From: JAJRXG01 sp038523965
Lineage (GTDB): Bacteria > Bacteroidota > Bacteroidia > Chitinophagales > Saprospiraceae
Assembly (NCBI GenBank): GCA_038523965.1
Contig: JBCBIX010000038.1
Location: 1 to 24,044, forward strand
Length of the DNA stretch: 24,044 nt
Reading direction: 5' to 3'
A model generated the notes under the pieces. The model was not told the DNA's origin. It did no database searches and saw only the letters and a program-made list of their open reading frames with translations. The position numbers and the translations under genes are program-made. Of this stretch, positions 7,072-13,727 are shown piece by piece (within the stretch, counting starts at the first letter, position 1; the number at the start of each line of letters is the position of its first letter).

Positions 7072-7425
7072 CTACTGATAGTCGCTGAACGTCTCGATCT
7101 CGCTGATCATGACCTTGGCGCCAAGGTCGTAATCCGGGAACCCACGACTGATCTCAGCCGCAGCTTCGTAGTCGACTGCCTTCACTACAAAGAAGCCACT
7201 GACTAACTCTTTCGCCTCTACAAATGGGCCATCAGTAAGAATACCATCCGCAGACTCAGCCAGAAACCGTTGGCTCTTAAGGGCTCTTCCATCGACATAA
7301 ATATTCTTTGCTTTCAGATCCTCGATCCAAGCCTGCCAGAGTGAGAGCCGCTGTTGCATATCGGATGGAGAGAGTGTCTCGTAGTGGGGCTCTCCAGCCG
7401 TAAAAATCATCATGAATTCTTTCAT
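7072..7425 (-). CDS. DGPF / YCII-related protein
   Basis: A protein of about 117 residues of the YCII-related (DGPF) family: MKEFMMIFTAGEPHYETLSP, then LSLWQAWIEDLKAKNIYVDG, the diagnostic LTDGPFVEAKELVSGFFVV, and AAEISRGFPDYDLGAKVMISEIE. I chose ATG 7425 because family members begin with MKEFM(M/L)xF. The frame can be extended to a TTG at 7449, but the added eight residues are unlike the family. It is the first gene of the DGPF-ECF42-SnoaL unit, with only 6 bp to the sigma gene. DGPF proteins are regular genomic partners of ECF42 sigma factors, either as targets or as modulators. The biochemical role is unknown. Confidence 0.92.
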   Translation of the reverse strand: MKEFMMIFTAGEPHYETLSPSDMQQRLSLWQAWIEDLKAKNIYVDGRALKSQRFLAESADGILTDGPFVEAKELVSGFFVVKAVDYEAAAEISRGFPDYDLGAKVMISEIETFSDYQ

Positions 7426-7460
7426 TGTATCGTGGTTTAATTCGTTCAATTTACTGACGA

Positions 7461-7554
7461 TGCCATTAGCGATAGCGGGGACATGTCACCGAAAAAATGT
7501 TTGAAATGGTTTGAATCCGGCCTTATCCACCGTCAAGTCCAATAGCTAATGGCA
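7461..7554. promoter_or_regulatory. 10-bp inverted repeat in a divergent promoter region
   Basis: TGCCATTAGC (7461-7470) and GCTAATGGCA (7545-7554) are perfect reverse complements 74 bp apart. They lie between the divergent DGPF and PLP-decarboxylase genes. The spacing would suit a looping operator, but chance is possible. Confidence 0.25.
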
Positions 7555-7634
7555 CTACTTGGTAGTCGGAGTCGCAACGTTCTTCTCATCCACACAAGTA
7601 CCTTCATATCCATCGAAGTAATGATCTTGAGCTT

Positions 7635-9044
7635 ATGAAAACAGACGCACCAACCACCCACAATTCGAACATGCACAAGATCGATATCGACTCCGTCGAG
7701 ATGACATTGGATGTCATGAAGTATGCTCTGAATCGGATCACTCATACGAGTCCTAAACTCGGTGTTCCGATGAGTCCAGCAGATTTGCAAGAGCGAGTGG
7801 GAGAGACGATTACTCCAGATGGAATTGGAGGGGAGCGAGCATTTGAACTCTTTAGAAATCACCTGGTGTCTTCGACAATACCGATCGATCACCCACGCCA
7901 TCTGGCCTTTGTCCCGGCGTCACCATCGAGGGCATCGATCATGTTTGACCTGGTGACATCTGCCAGCAGTATTCATGGCGCATATTGGATGGAGGGTAGT
8001 GGAGGTATCTATGCGGAGAATGAAGCTATGAAGTGGCTGGTCTCTCTTACCGGATTACCTGATGGCGCTTTTGGGGTGTTTACAAGTGGTGGCACTGCAG
8101 CTAATCTGTCGGCTCTCGTTGCCGCTCGTGAAACTTGGCGAGATCACCATCCCAGCCATCAAGAACAAAAAGGACTCATGATCACATCGACAGGTGCGCA
8201 TAGCTCAGTGAAGGCGATGGCTAAGGTGATTGACACCGAAGTCATCTTGGTCAAGTCTGAGGAGCAACTTACCGGTGCCCAATTGGAGGCTACGATCAGC
8301 TCCTTATCAGATGCTCAGAGGGATCGTCTGTTTGCTGTCGTTGCCACGGGTGGCACCACGAATGCCGGCATCATCGATGATCTGAGCGGGATAGCGGCAA
8401 TCTGTGAGTCACAGCAGATCTGGATGCATGTCGATGCTGCATATGGTGGAGCGGCACTGGCAGCACCGTCTGTGCGTCATCAGTTCGAAGGAATAGAGTC
8501 CGCGGATAGTATCACAATCGATCCCCACAAGTGGTTGTTTTCTCCATATGACTGCGGTGCTGTGATCTACAAGAATCCAGCCCTTGCGAAGAAGGCCCAT
8601 CAGCAGGAGGGTTCTTATCTCGAAGTATTCAAGGATATCGGTGCAGACGGGTTTAATCCTACAGACTATCAGATCCAATTAACACGGCGTGTACGCGGAT
8701 TGCCGCTGTGGTTTTCTTTGGCGATGCATGGTACAGATAAGTATGTGGAGGCCGTCGAGCGAGGGATAACCTTGGCCAGGATGGCTGGAGACGTGATTAC
8801 TCGGAACGATCATGTCGAGTTGGTCAGACCCCCATCATTATCCTGCGTGTTGTATCGGCGTATTGGATGGAATGCAGATGACTATCTGAACTGGACCCTG
8901 CGTAATCTTCGCTCAGGCTATGCTCTTGTGACGCCCACGTTATGGGGCCCTGAAGGAGCTAAGGAGACCATAGCGCGATTCTGTTTTATCAATCCAGATA
9001 CGACCGAGGAGGACATCGTCGGCATCATAGACACCATGCAGTGA
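7635..9044 (+). CDS. Group II pyridoxal-dependent decarboxylase (aromatic amino acid / glutamate decarboxylase family)
   Basis: A 469-residue fold-type I PLP enzyme that would remove the alpha-carboxyl of an amino acid. Family marks are FTSGGTAANLSALVAAR (149-165, phosphate cup), GAHSS with the ring-stacking His189, TGGTTNAGIIDD (238-249), HVDAAYGG with Asp267 (pyridine nitrogen) and DPHKW with the PLP lysine at 299. The region before (DHPRHLAFVPASPSRASIMFDLVTSA) is also typical of aromatic-L-amino-acid decarboxylase-like proteins. The substrate is uncertain; tryptophan, tyrosine, DOPA or a non-aromatic acid are possible. It is translationally coupled to the next gene (TGATG overlap), an alpha/beta hydrolase. 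Its promoter region is shared with the divergent DGPF operon. Confidence 0.92.
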   Translation: MKTDAPTTHNSNMHKIDIDSVEMTLDVMKYALNRITHTSPKLGVPMSPADLQERVGETITPDGIGGERAFELFRNHLVSSTIPIDHPRHLAFVPASPSRASIMFDLVTSASSIHGAYWMEGSGGIYAENEAMKWLVSLTGLPDGAFGVFTSGGTAANLSALVAARETWRDHHPSHQEQKGLMITSTGAHSSVKAMAKVIDTEVILVKSEEQLTGAQLEATISSLSDAQRDRLFAVVATGGTTNAGIIDDLSGIAAICESQQIWMHVDAAYGGAALAAPSVRHQFEGIESADSITIDPHKWLFSPYDCGAVIYKNPALAKKAHQQEGSYLEVFKDIGADGFNPTDYQIQLTRRVRGLPLWFSLAMHGTDKYVEAVERGITLARMAGDVITRNDHVELVRPPSLSCVLYRRIGWNADDYLNWTLRNLRSGYALVTPTLWGPEGAKETIARFCFINPDTTEEDIVGIIDTMQ

Positions 9045-9712
9045 TGGATATCCAGACGAACTATATCCAGACAACTAAAATGGCCCGTTACTCCACGTAC
9101 GGTCAGATCAGCCCAAAGACCAAATACTTTTGGATGGTGCTCCATGGCTCGAATATGTTGTGTGAGCAGATGTTGTATAAGTTCTCGGACTTCGATCCGG
9201 AGGAGCATTTTGTAATTGCGCCAGAGGCGTTATCCAGATTTTACAAAGACAGATTTGGTGGAGATGTCCTGGCAGCTTGGATGACAAGACGAGATCGACT
9301 TCAAGAAATAGCTGATATCGCTACATACCTGACAGCGCTCTGGGAAATGCATGTATCCCAGGTGGCTTCTTCATGCCGACGCATAGCGATGGGATTCTCC
9401 CAAGGTGGTACTATGCTCTACCGTTGGCTTCATGCTGCTCCTATATCGTTGGATTTTACAATTTGTTATAGCGGCTGGATTCCCGAGGACATCGATCTGA
9501 ATCAGGCCAAGACAGACTGGGCCGATGTAGCACAACTATTTACCTACGGAGAAAGTGATCATCTACTGACCCAAGAGCGGATGACTCAGGTTAGTGACAT
9601 CATCAAACGTAATCAGCTGAACCTCACCATAGAACCTTATGATGGGGAGCATCGAGTCAGTAGGGATCAGCTATACTCACTCTGGGAGAAGTATTTCAAG
9701 ATGCCGGATTGA
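9044..9712 (+). CDS. Alpha/beta hydrolase (phospholipase/carboxylesterase type)
   Basis: A 222-residue esterase-like protein. I place the start at ATG 9044, which overlaps the TGA of the decarboxylase; a GTG one codon earlier is less likely. Near the N-terminus FWMVLHGSN gives the oxyanion region. GFSQGG holds the nucleophile Ser (about residue 119), YGESDHLL the acid Asp (about 172), and DGEHRVS the catalytic His (about 203). The size and order fit the YpfH/carboxylesterase group (Abhydrolase_2). The substrate is unknown. Tight coupling suggests it works with the decarboxylase product or precursor, for example removing an ester, but this is inference. Its 3' end overlaps the convergent VOC gene by 17 bp. 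Confidence 0.88.
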   Translation: MDIQTNYIQTTKMARYSTYGQISPKTKYFWMVLHGSNMLCEQMLYKFSDFDPEEHFVIAPEALSRFYKDRFGGDVLAAWMTRRDRLQEIADIATYLTALWEMHVSQVASSCRRIAMGFSQGGTMLYRWLHAAPISLDFTICYSGWIPEDIDLNQAKTDWADVAQLFTYGESDHLLTQERMTQVSDIIKRNQLNLTIEPYDGEHRVSRDQLYSLWEKYFKMPD

Positions 9713-10097
9713 GTGTCAGTTCGATTCGATTTCCGTCTGGGTCCAGGACTACACTTTCATAATAGCCATCTCCTGTTCTTCGCGGTTCACCAACTACGAT
9801 ACATCCGTTTTTTCGCATTCGATTCGTTAATTCATCGACATGAGATGGAGTATCGCCTACAGATAGTGCGATATGCGCCCATCCCATAGATTCTCCTGAC
9901 TCGGCCCGGGTAGACTGGATATCAGGACGTTGCATAAGTTCTAATCGCGCTCCATCATCAAACGTCAAGAAGTACGAGGAAAACGACTTCTGAGGGTTGT
10001 GGTAAAGTACTCCAGCCTTCGCACCAAAGTAGGTCGTGTAGAAAGTCTTCGATCTCTCCAGATCTTGCACCCACAGTGCGACGTGTTCGATGATCAT
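9696..10097 (-). CDS. VOC superfamily (glyoxalase-like) metalloprotein
   Basis: A 133-residue protein with two beta-alpha-beta-beta-beta modules of the vicinal-oxygen-chelate fold: IEHVALWVQDLERSKTFYTTYFG and WAHIALSVGDTPSHVDELTNRMRKNG. All four predicted metal ligands are present: His5, Glu53 (RLELM), His75 (WAHIAL) and Glu126 (NRIELT). DPDGNRIEL is the usual C-terminal motif. It could be a lyase, isomerase, dioxygenase or resistance protein, and the sequence does not decide. It lies between the hydrolase gene (convergent, 17 bp overlap) and the rplT terminator, and no promoter of its own is evident. Confidence 0.9.
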   Translation of the reverse strand: MIIEHVALWVQDLERSKTFYTTYFGAKAGVLYHNPQKSFSSYFLTFDDGARLELMQRPDIQSTRAESGESMGWAHIALSVGDTPSHVDELTNRMRKNGCIVVGEPRRTGDGYYESVVLDPDGNRIELTLNPAS

Positions 10098-10113
10098 CTT
10101 AGGGAAATAGACA

Positions 10114-10145
10114 TAAAAAAAGCCGAAACGAGATCGTTCCGGCTT
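10114..10145 (-). terminator. Rho-independent terminator of rpmI-rplT
   Basis: On the minus strand AAGCCGGAACG (10145-10135) pairs with CGTTTCGGCTT (10130-10120) with one mismatch, followed by a run of seven T. It lies 28 bp after the rplT stop codon. Confidence 0.9.
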
Positions 10146-10172
10146 GCTTTGTATATAAGGTGTGAAATCAGC

Positions 10173-10517
10173 TTAGACAGCTTTCTTCACGATAGTTGCG
10201 AATGTATCTGGGTGGTGCATCGCGAGATCAGCTAATACCTTACGATTTAATCCAACACCTTGCTGAGATAGTCCATGCATTAGCTTGGAGTAAGTCGTAC
10301 CATTCGCACGAGCACCTGCATTAATTCGTGCTATCCAGAGCTTGCGGAACTCACGCTTCTTGACGCGGCGATCACGATAAGCATACTGAAGACCTTTTTC
10401 TACAGCATTTTTAGCTACGGTATAGACCTTGCTTCGAGCGCCGAAATATCCACGGGCACTCTTTAGAATCTTTTTGCGACGACGTCGCGATGCGACTGAA
10501 TTTACACTACGTGGCAT
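10173..10517 (-). CDS. rplT: 50S ribosomal protein L20
   Basis: A 114-residue L20, an early-assembling protein of the large ribosomal subunit that binds 23S rRNA through a long basic N-terminal helix. MPRSVNSVASRRRRKKILKSARGYFGARSK, then YAYRDRRVKKREFRKLWIARINAGAR, NGTTYSKLMHGL and LNRKVLADLAMHHPDTFATIV are the standard family sequence, and the length is normal. It follows rpmI by 6 bp and is followed by a strong terminator. The infC gene that often heads this operon is not in the window. Confidence 0.98.
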   Translation of the reverse strand: MPRSVNSVASRRRRKKILKSARGYFGARSKVYTVAKNAVEKGLQYAYRDRRVKKREFRKLWIARINAGARANGTTYSKLMHGLSQQGVGLNRKVLADLAMHHPDTFATIVKKAV

Positions 10518-10523
10518 GACTAC

Positions 10524-10721
10524 TTATTTTAGGCCTAATAAAGCTTTGATTCTTGGCTCGTCCGCTTTACTCACCAAGGCACTATCTCGGAGGTTTAGCT
10601 TGGCCTTTTTGCTCTTGTTGCGCATCATGTGAGAGGTGTACGCCTGGAATCTCTTGATCTTCCCTGAGCCTGTCACCTTGAATCTCTTCTTTGCGCTTGA
10701 ATGCGTCTTTACTTTAGGCAT
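10524..10721 (-). CDS. rpmI: 50S ribosomal protein L35
   Basis: A 65-residue L35: MPKVKTHSSAKKRFKVTGSGKIKRFQAYTSHMMRNKSKKAKLNLRDSALVSKADEPRIKALLGL. The conserved MPKxKTxSSAKKRFKxTGxGKxKR start and the highly basic composition are clear. It is a component of the large ribosomal subunit. It is the first gene of an rpmI-rplT pair. A good Bacteroidota promoter lies 27 bp upstream, so the pair is transcribed on its own and not from a thrS-infC operon. Upstream, kdsA points the other way. Confidence 0.98.
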   Translation of the reverse strand: MPKVKTHSSAKKRFKVTGSGKIKRFQAYTSHMMRNKSKKAKLNLRDSALVSKADEPRIKALLGLK

Positions 10722-10747
10722 GATTCTTCTTTATTCCAAAAGGAGCG

Positions 10748-10777
10748 CAAAGGTAGCTCTTTTTACCACTTAAGCAA
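10748..10777 (-). promoter_or_regulatory. Bacteroidota-type promoter of rpmI-rplT
   Basis: On the minus strand TTG (10777-10775) is followed after 19 bases by TACCTTTG (10755-10748). This matches the phylum's -33 TTG and -7 TAnnTTTG consensus with ideal spacing. The start codon of rpmI is 27 bp further on. Confidence 0.8.
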
Positions 10778-10899
10778 GAGTGAATCGAGCTTCATCTTAT
10801 CCAATATCAGTTACCCATTCAATATTAATTTATGCATCATCTACCGCAGATAGGGTAGGAGTCCAGTCTTTACCATCGCACGAGTTCTATCTTGCCCTC

Positions 10900-11697
10900 A
10901 TGTTGTTTCCGTCATCTCAGCTGTTTCTGATATCTGGTCCCTGCGCAGTCGAGGATTATGACTCGTGCGCCAAAGTCGCAGAAGTTCTGTGTAAACTACG
11001 TGAGCAGATCCCGGGTCATGTCGTCTTCAAAGGCTCTTTTCGTAAAGCAAACCGCACTCGCTCCGATTCCTTTACGGGTATAGGTGACGAAGCTGCCATT
11101 AACATACTTGGTCGGGTCAAAGAAGAGTTTGACCTGATGATCACTACCGATGTTCATCAAGCTGATGATGTGGCTAAAGTGATGGATGTCGTAGATGTGA
11201 TCCAAATTCCTGCCTTTCTGTGCAGACAAACTGCTCTCATCCAACGTGCAGCAAAGACTGGTAAGACGGTCAACATTAAGAAAGGTCAATTCATGTCTGG
11301 CGAAGGCATGAAGTATGCCATGCAAAAAGCGGAACAGGCTGGTGATGGAGAGATACTCCTTACTGAACGAGGTACAACATTTGGATATAGTGATCTGATC
11401 GTGGATATGCGAAATATCGCTGCAATGACGGCTTTTGCCACCGTGGTCATGGACTGTACACATGCCACTCAGCGACCGAATAGCGGCGCCGGCGTGACAG
11501 GGGGGAATCCTCTTGAGATCGAATTGTTGGCCCGCACAGGACTCATGGCAGGAGCAACTGGACTTTTTATCGAGACTCATCCCGATCCTGCCAGTGCGTC
11601 GTCTGATCAGGCTTCTATGTTGCCACTAAGGGAACTTGAGCCGATGATACAGCGTCTTCTTCCCATTGCTGAACTATATCAGACGACCTATGGCTGA
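10900..11697 (+). CDS. kdsA: 3-deoxy-8-phosphooctulonate synthase (KDO-8-P synthase), metal-dependent type
   Basis: Condenses phosphoenolpyruvate with arabinose 5-phosphate to KDO-8-phosphate, an early step toward the KDO of lipopolysaccharide. The 265-residue protein from ATG 10900 shows LISGPCAVED, VVFKGSFRKANRTR (43-54), TTDVH, VIQIPAFLCRQT (100-111), NIKKGQF, LLTERGTTFGYSDLIVDMR, MDCTHATQRP and FIETHPDP. Cys15, His188, Glu225 and Asp236 match the metal ligands of the metal-dependent class (Aquifex type). The metal-independent E. coli enzyme has Asn at the Cys position. The frame is open back to GTG 10780, but those 40 residues are unlike the family and overlap the region facing the rpmI promoter, so I reject them. 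The last 8 bases overlap the next gene. Confidence 0.93.
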   Translation: MLFPSSQLFLISGPCAVEDYDSCAKVAEVLCKLREQIPGHVVFKGSFRKANRTRSDSFTGIGDEAAINILGRVKEEFDLMITTDVHQADDVAKVMDVVDVIQIPAFLCRQTALIQRAAKTGKTVNIKKGQFMSGEGMKYAMQKAEQAGDGEILLTERGTTFGYSDLIVDMRNIAAMTAFATVVMDCTHATQRPNSGAGVTGGNPLEIELLARTGLMAGATGLFIETHPDPASASSDQASMLPLRELEPMIQRLLPIAELYQTTYG

Positions 11698-13234
11698 AAC
11701 GATTGATATCCGAATCTTGCCGCGAGAGCTGGAAGATGTAGAACGCCATAAAGAGTTAGCAGCGACGCGGCTTGATGTTCCAGTGGATGACATTTCGTCC
11801 ACTCGTACTATCAAACGTTCCATTGATGCGCGAGGACGTCAGCCCTACTATCAGTTGCGACTGCAGGTTTTGTTACATGCGGAGTCATCACCGGAAGTCC
11901 CATCCTTATTTAACTATGCACCCACTGTGGGAGGTCAAGATGTGCTCATCGTGGGTGCTGGGCCCACAGGTTATTTTGCGGCACTGAGATGTTTGGAGCT
12001 TGGGTTACGGCCTGTAGTCATTGATCGAGGTAAGGATGTCCGTCAGCGTCGTCGAGACTTAAGACAGATCCAACAGTTCGACACTGTCAATCCTAATTCC
12101 AACTATTGCTTTGGCGAGGGTGGTGCAGGTACCTATTCTGACGGTAAACTGTACACCCGATCAGTGAAACGTGGCAACGTCAGAAAGATCCTGGAAATCT
12201 TAGTTCATCACGGTGCCAAGGAGGACATCCTCATAGATGCTCACCCACACATTGGTTCCAATAAGTTGCCGCAGATCGTGTCGGCCATCCGAGATACGAT
12301 CGAGAAGTATGGTGGAGAAGTTCACTTTGGTAAACGGGTAACAGACTTCATCCTCAAGGATTCTGTGTTCAAAGGTGTGATATGCGAAGACGGCACCATC
12401 TATGAGTCCGATGCCACAGTACTTGCTACCGGACACAGTGCTCGGGACATCTACCAACTCTGCGATGATCGAGACATCGCGGTTGAGTTTAAACCATTTG
12501 CCATTGGTGCTCGGCTGGAGCATCCACAACCACTCATTGACAAGATCCAATACAACCAATCTATTCGAGAAGAACACTTGCCAGCTGCAAGCTATTCCCT
12601 CAGCTGTCAGATCGATGAACGAGGGGTCTTTTCGTTTTGTATGTGTCCTGGAGGGTTGATCGTACCTGCGGCGACAAATCCAGGCGAGCTGGTGGTAAAT
12701 GGGATGTCTCTATCACGTCGTGATAGTCCATATGCCAATGCGGCCACTGTGGTGACGATCGATGAAAATCCTGGAGATGATGCCTTCGGAGGGATGAGAT
12801 ACCAGCAAGAATTGGAGCGGCAAGTGTTTAACCACGGTGATGGATCTCAGACTGCTCCAGCGCAGCGACTGACCGATTTTATGAAAGGTAAGGTGAGTGC
12901 AGATCTTCCAGATACGTCATATATCCCCGGTGTTTATTCCGCTCCACTTCACCGACTATTGCCAGACTGGATTGTGTCCAGCATGCGATCGGCGGTCAAG
13001 ATTTTTGATCAACGAATGCGCGGATATTTGACTCGTGAGGCCCAGTTGGTTGGATTAGAGAGCCGAACCAGTTCTCCTATTCGGATCCCAAGAGATTCAG
13101 TGACTTTAATGAGTCCCTCAGCCAAAGGATTGTTCCCAGCTGGTGAAGGTGCCGGATATGCGGGTGGCATCTTATCGGCCGCACTGGATGGAGATCGAAT
13201 TCCCAACCAGATCGCTACCTATCTCCGGTCGTAG
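11690..13234 (+). CDS. FAD-dependent oxidoreductase (COG2509-like)
   Basis: A 514-residue flavoprotein of the uncharacterised FAD-dependent dehydrogenase group. An N-terminal domain of about 80 residues (DIRILPRELEDVERHKELAATRLDV, then IKRSIDARGRQPYYQLRLQV) precedes the FAD-binding motif VLIVGAGPTGYFAALRCLELG (about 85-105) and VVIDRGKDV. Further marks are CFGEGGAGTYSDGKLYTR, VLATGHSARDIYQL, CMCPGGLIVPAA and, near the end, GLFPAGEGAGYAGGILSAALDGDRI, which closes the FAD site. Substrate and electron partner are unknown. The start is ATG 11690, inside the end of kdsA (8-bp overlap, coupled translation). A TTG extension of eight residues is rejected. The 3' end overlaps the convergent DUF6265-like gene by 20 bp. 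Confidence 0.88.
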   Translation: MAETIDIRILPRELEDVERHKELAATRLDVPVDDISSTRTIKRSIDARGRQPYYQLRLQVLLHAESSPEVPSLFNYAPTVGGQDVLIVGAGPTGYFAALRCLELGLRPVVIDRGKDVRQRRRDLRQIQQFDTVNPNSNYCFGEGGAGTYSDGKLYTRSVKRGNVRKILEILVHHGAKEDILIDAHPHIGSNKLPQIVSAIRDTIEKYGGEVHFGKRVTDFILKDSVFKGVICEDGTIYESDATVLATGHSARDIYQLCDDRDIAVEFKPFAIGARLEHPQPLIDKIQYNQSIREEHLPAASYSLSCQIDERGVFSFCMCPGGLIVPAATNPGELVVNGMSLSRRDSPYANAATVVTIDENPGDDAFGGMRYQQELERQVFNHGDGSQTAPAQRLTDFMKGKVSADLPDTSYIPGVYSAPLHRLLPDWIVSSMRSAVKIFDQRMRGYLTREAQLVGLESRTSSPIRIPRDSVTLMSPSAKGLFPAGEGAGYAGGILSAALDGDRIPNQIATYLRS

Positions 13235-13727
13235 CCGAAGGCAGAAAGGCGAACGATAGCGATGTCTCCTCTTTGAATACCCTGGCACGAAGTGTATCTC
13301 CTGACCGCCAGTATCGAATATGTGTAGGGAATGGGTTTTCAAAATTAACCACGGTAAAAGAGCTGTCCCCAACCTCGTCCTGATCAAAGATCGTCGGACC
13401 TCCTTCGTTCACACCTATGACGGCCAGCTGGATGGCAGGTCTGTAATGCAGGATCATGTCTTCTCGAAACGTCGTATCTGCTCCTTCGATTTGCAGACCC
13501 AAACCAACGATGGAATCACCTCCTGTGGGTAACCATATTTCACGTGAGGTAACTCCTGGATCATCGACGATTCCTGTCCAATCACCTTGAATCCATTGTG
13601 GCACTTCGCTGTATTGTGCGGCAGCACGTGGCGCACGTACACAGGAAGGAAATGTACAAAAGACGATACCAACTCCAAGAATCATAAAGTGGACCCAAAC
13701 GCAAGATCTTACACGAACAATCATCAT
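13215..13727 (-). CDS. Exported DUF6265-like protein
   Basis: A 170-residue protein with a hydrophobic N-terminal segment (about 11-29) ending in FPSC. The cysteine context is not a good lipobox, so a plain signal peptide or anchor is as likely. The mature part has the layout of DUF6265: WIQGDWTGIVDDPGVTSREIW, then DSIVGLGLQIEGADTTFREDMILHYR, and FTVVNFENPFPTHIRYWRSGDTLRARV, the last corresponding to the 'FENPxHDFPxxIxY' signature. The function of the family is unknown. Its ATG overlaps the nhaC stop (ATGATGA), so it is the last member of the rel-fur-nhaC unit. Its 3' end overlaps the convergent FAD oxidoreductase gene. Confidence 0.75.
   Translation of the reverse strand: MMIVRVRSCVWVHFMILGVGIVFCTFPSCVRAPRAAAQYSEVPQWIQGDWTGIVDDPGVTSREIWLPTGGDSIVGLGLQIEGADTTFREDMILHYRPAIQLAVIGVNEGGPTIFDQDEVGDSSFTVVNFENPFPTHIRYWRSGDTLRARVFKEETSLSFAFLPSATTGDR

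Noticed and set aside
7533..7901. Minus-strand ORF overlapping the decarboxylase start
   Set aside because: Antisense to conserved decarboxylase sequence, low-complexity translation, no domain.
10780..10899. GTG-initiated N-terminal extension of KdsA by 40 residues
   Set aside because: KDO-8-P synthases begin shortly before the GPCAxE motif; ATG 10900 gives a normal 265-residue length.
10996..11580. 194-residue minus-strand ORF inside kdsA
   Set aside because: It is antisense to highly conserved kdsA codons and has no recognisable domain.
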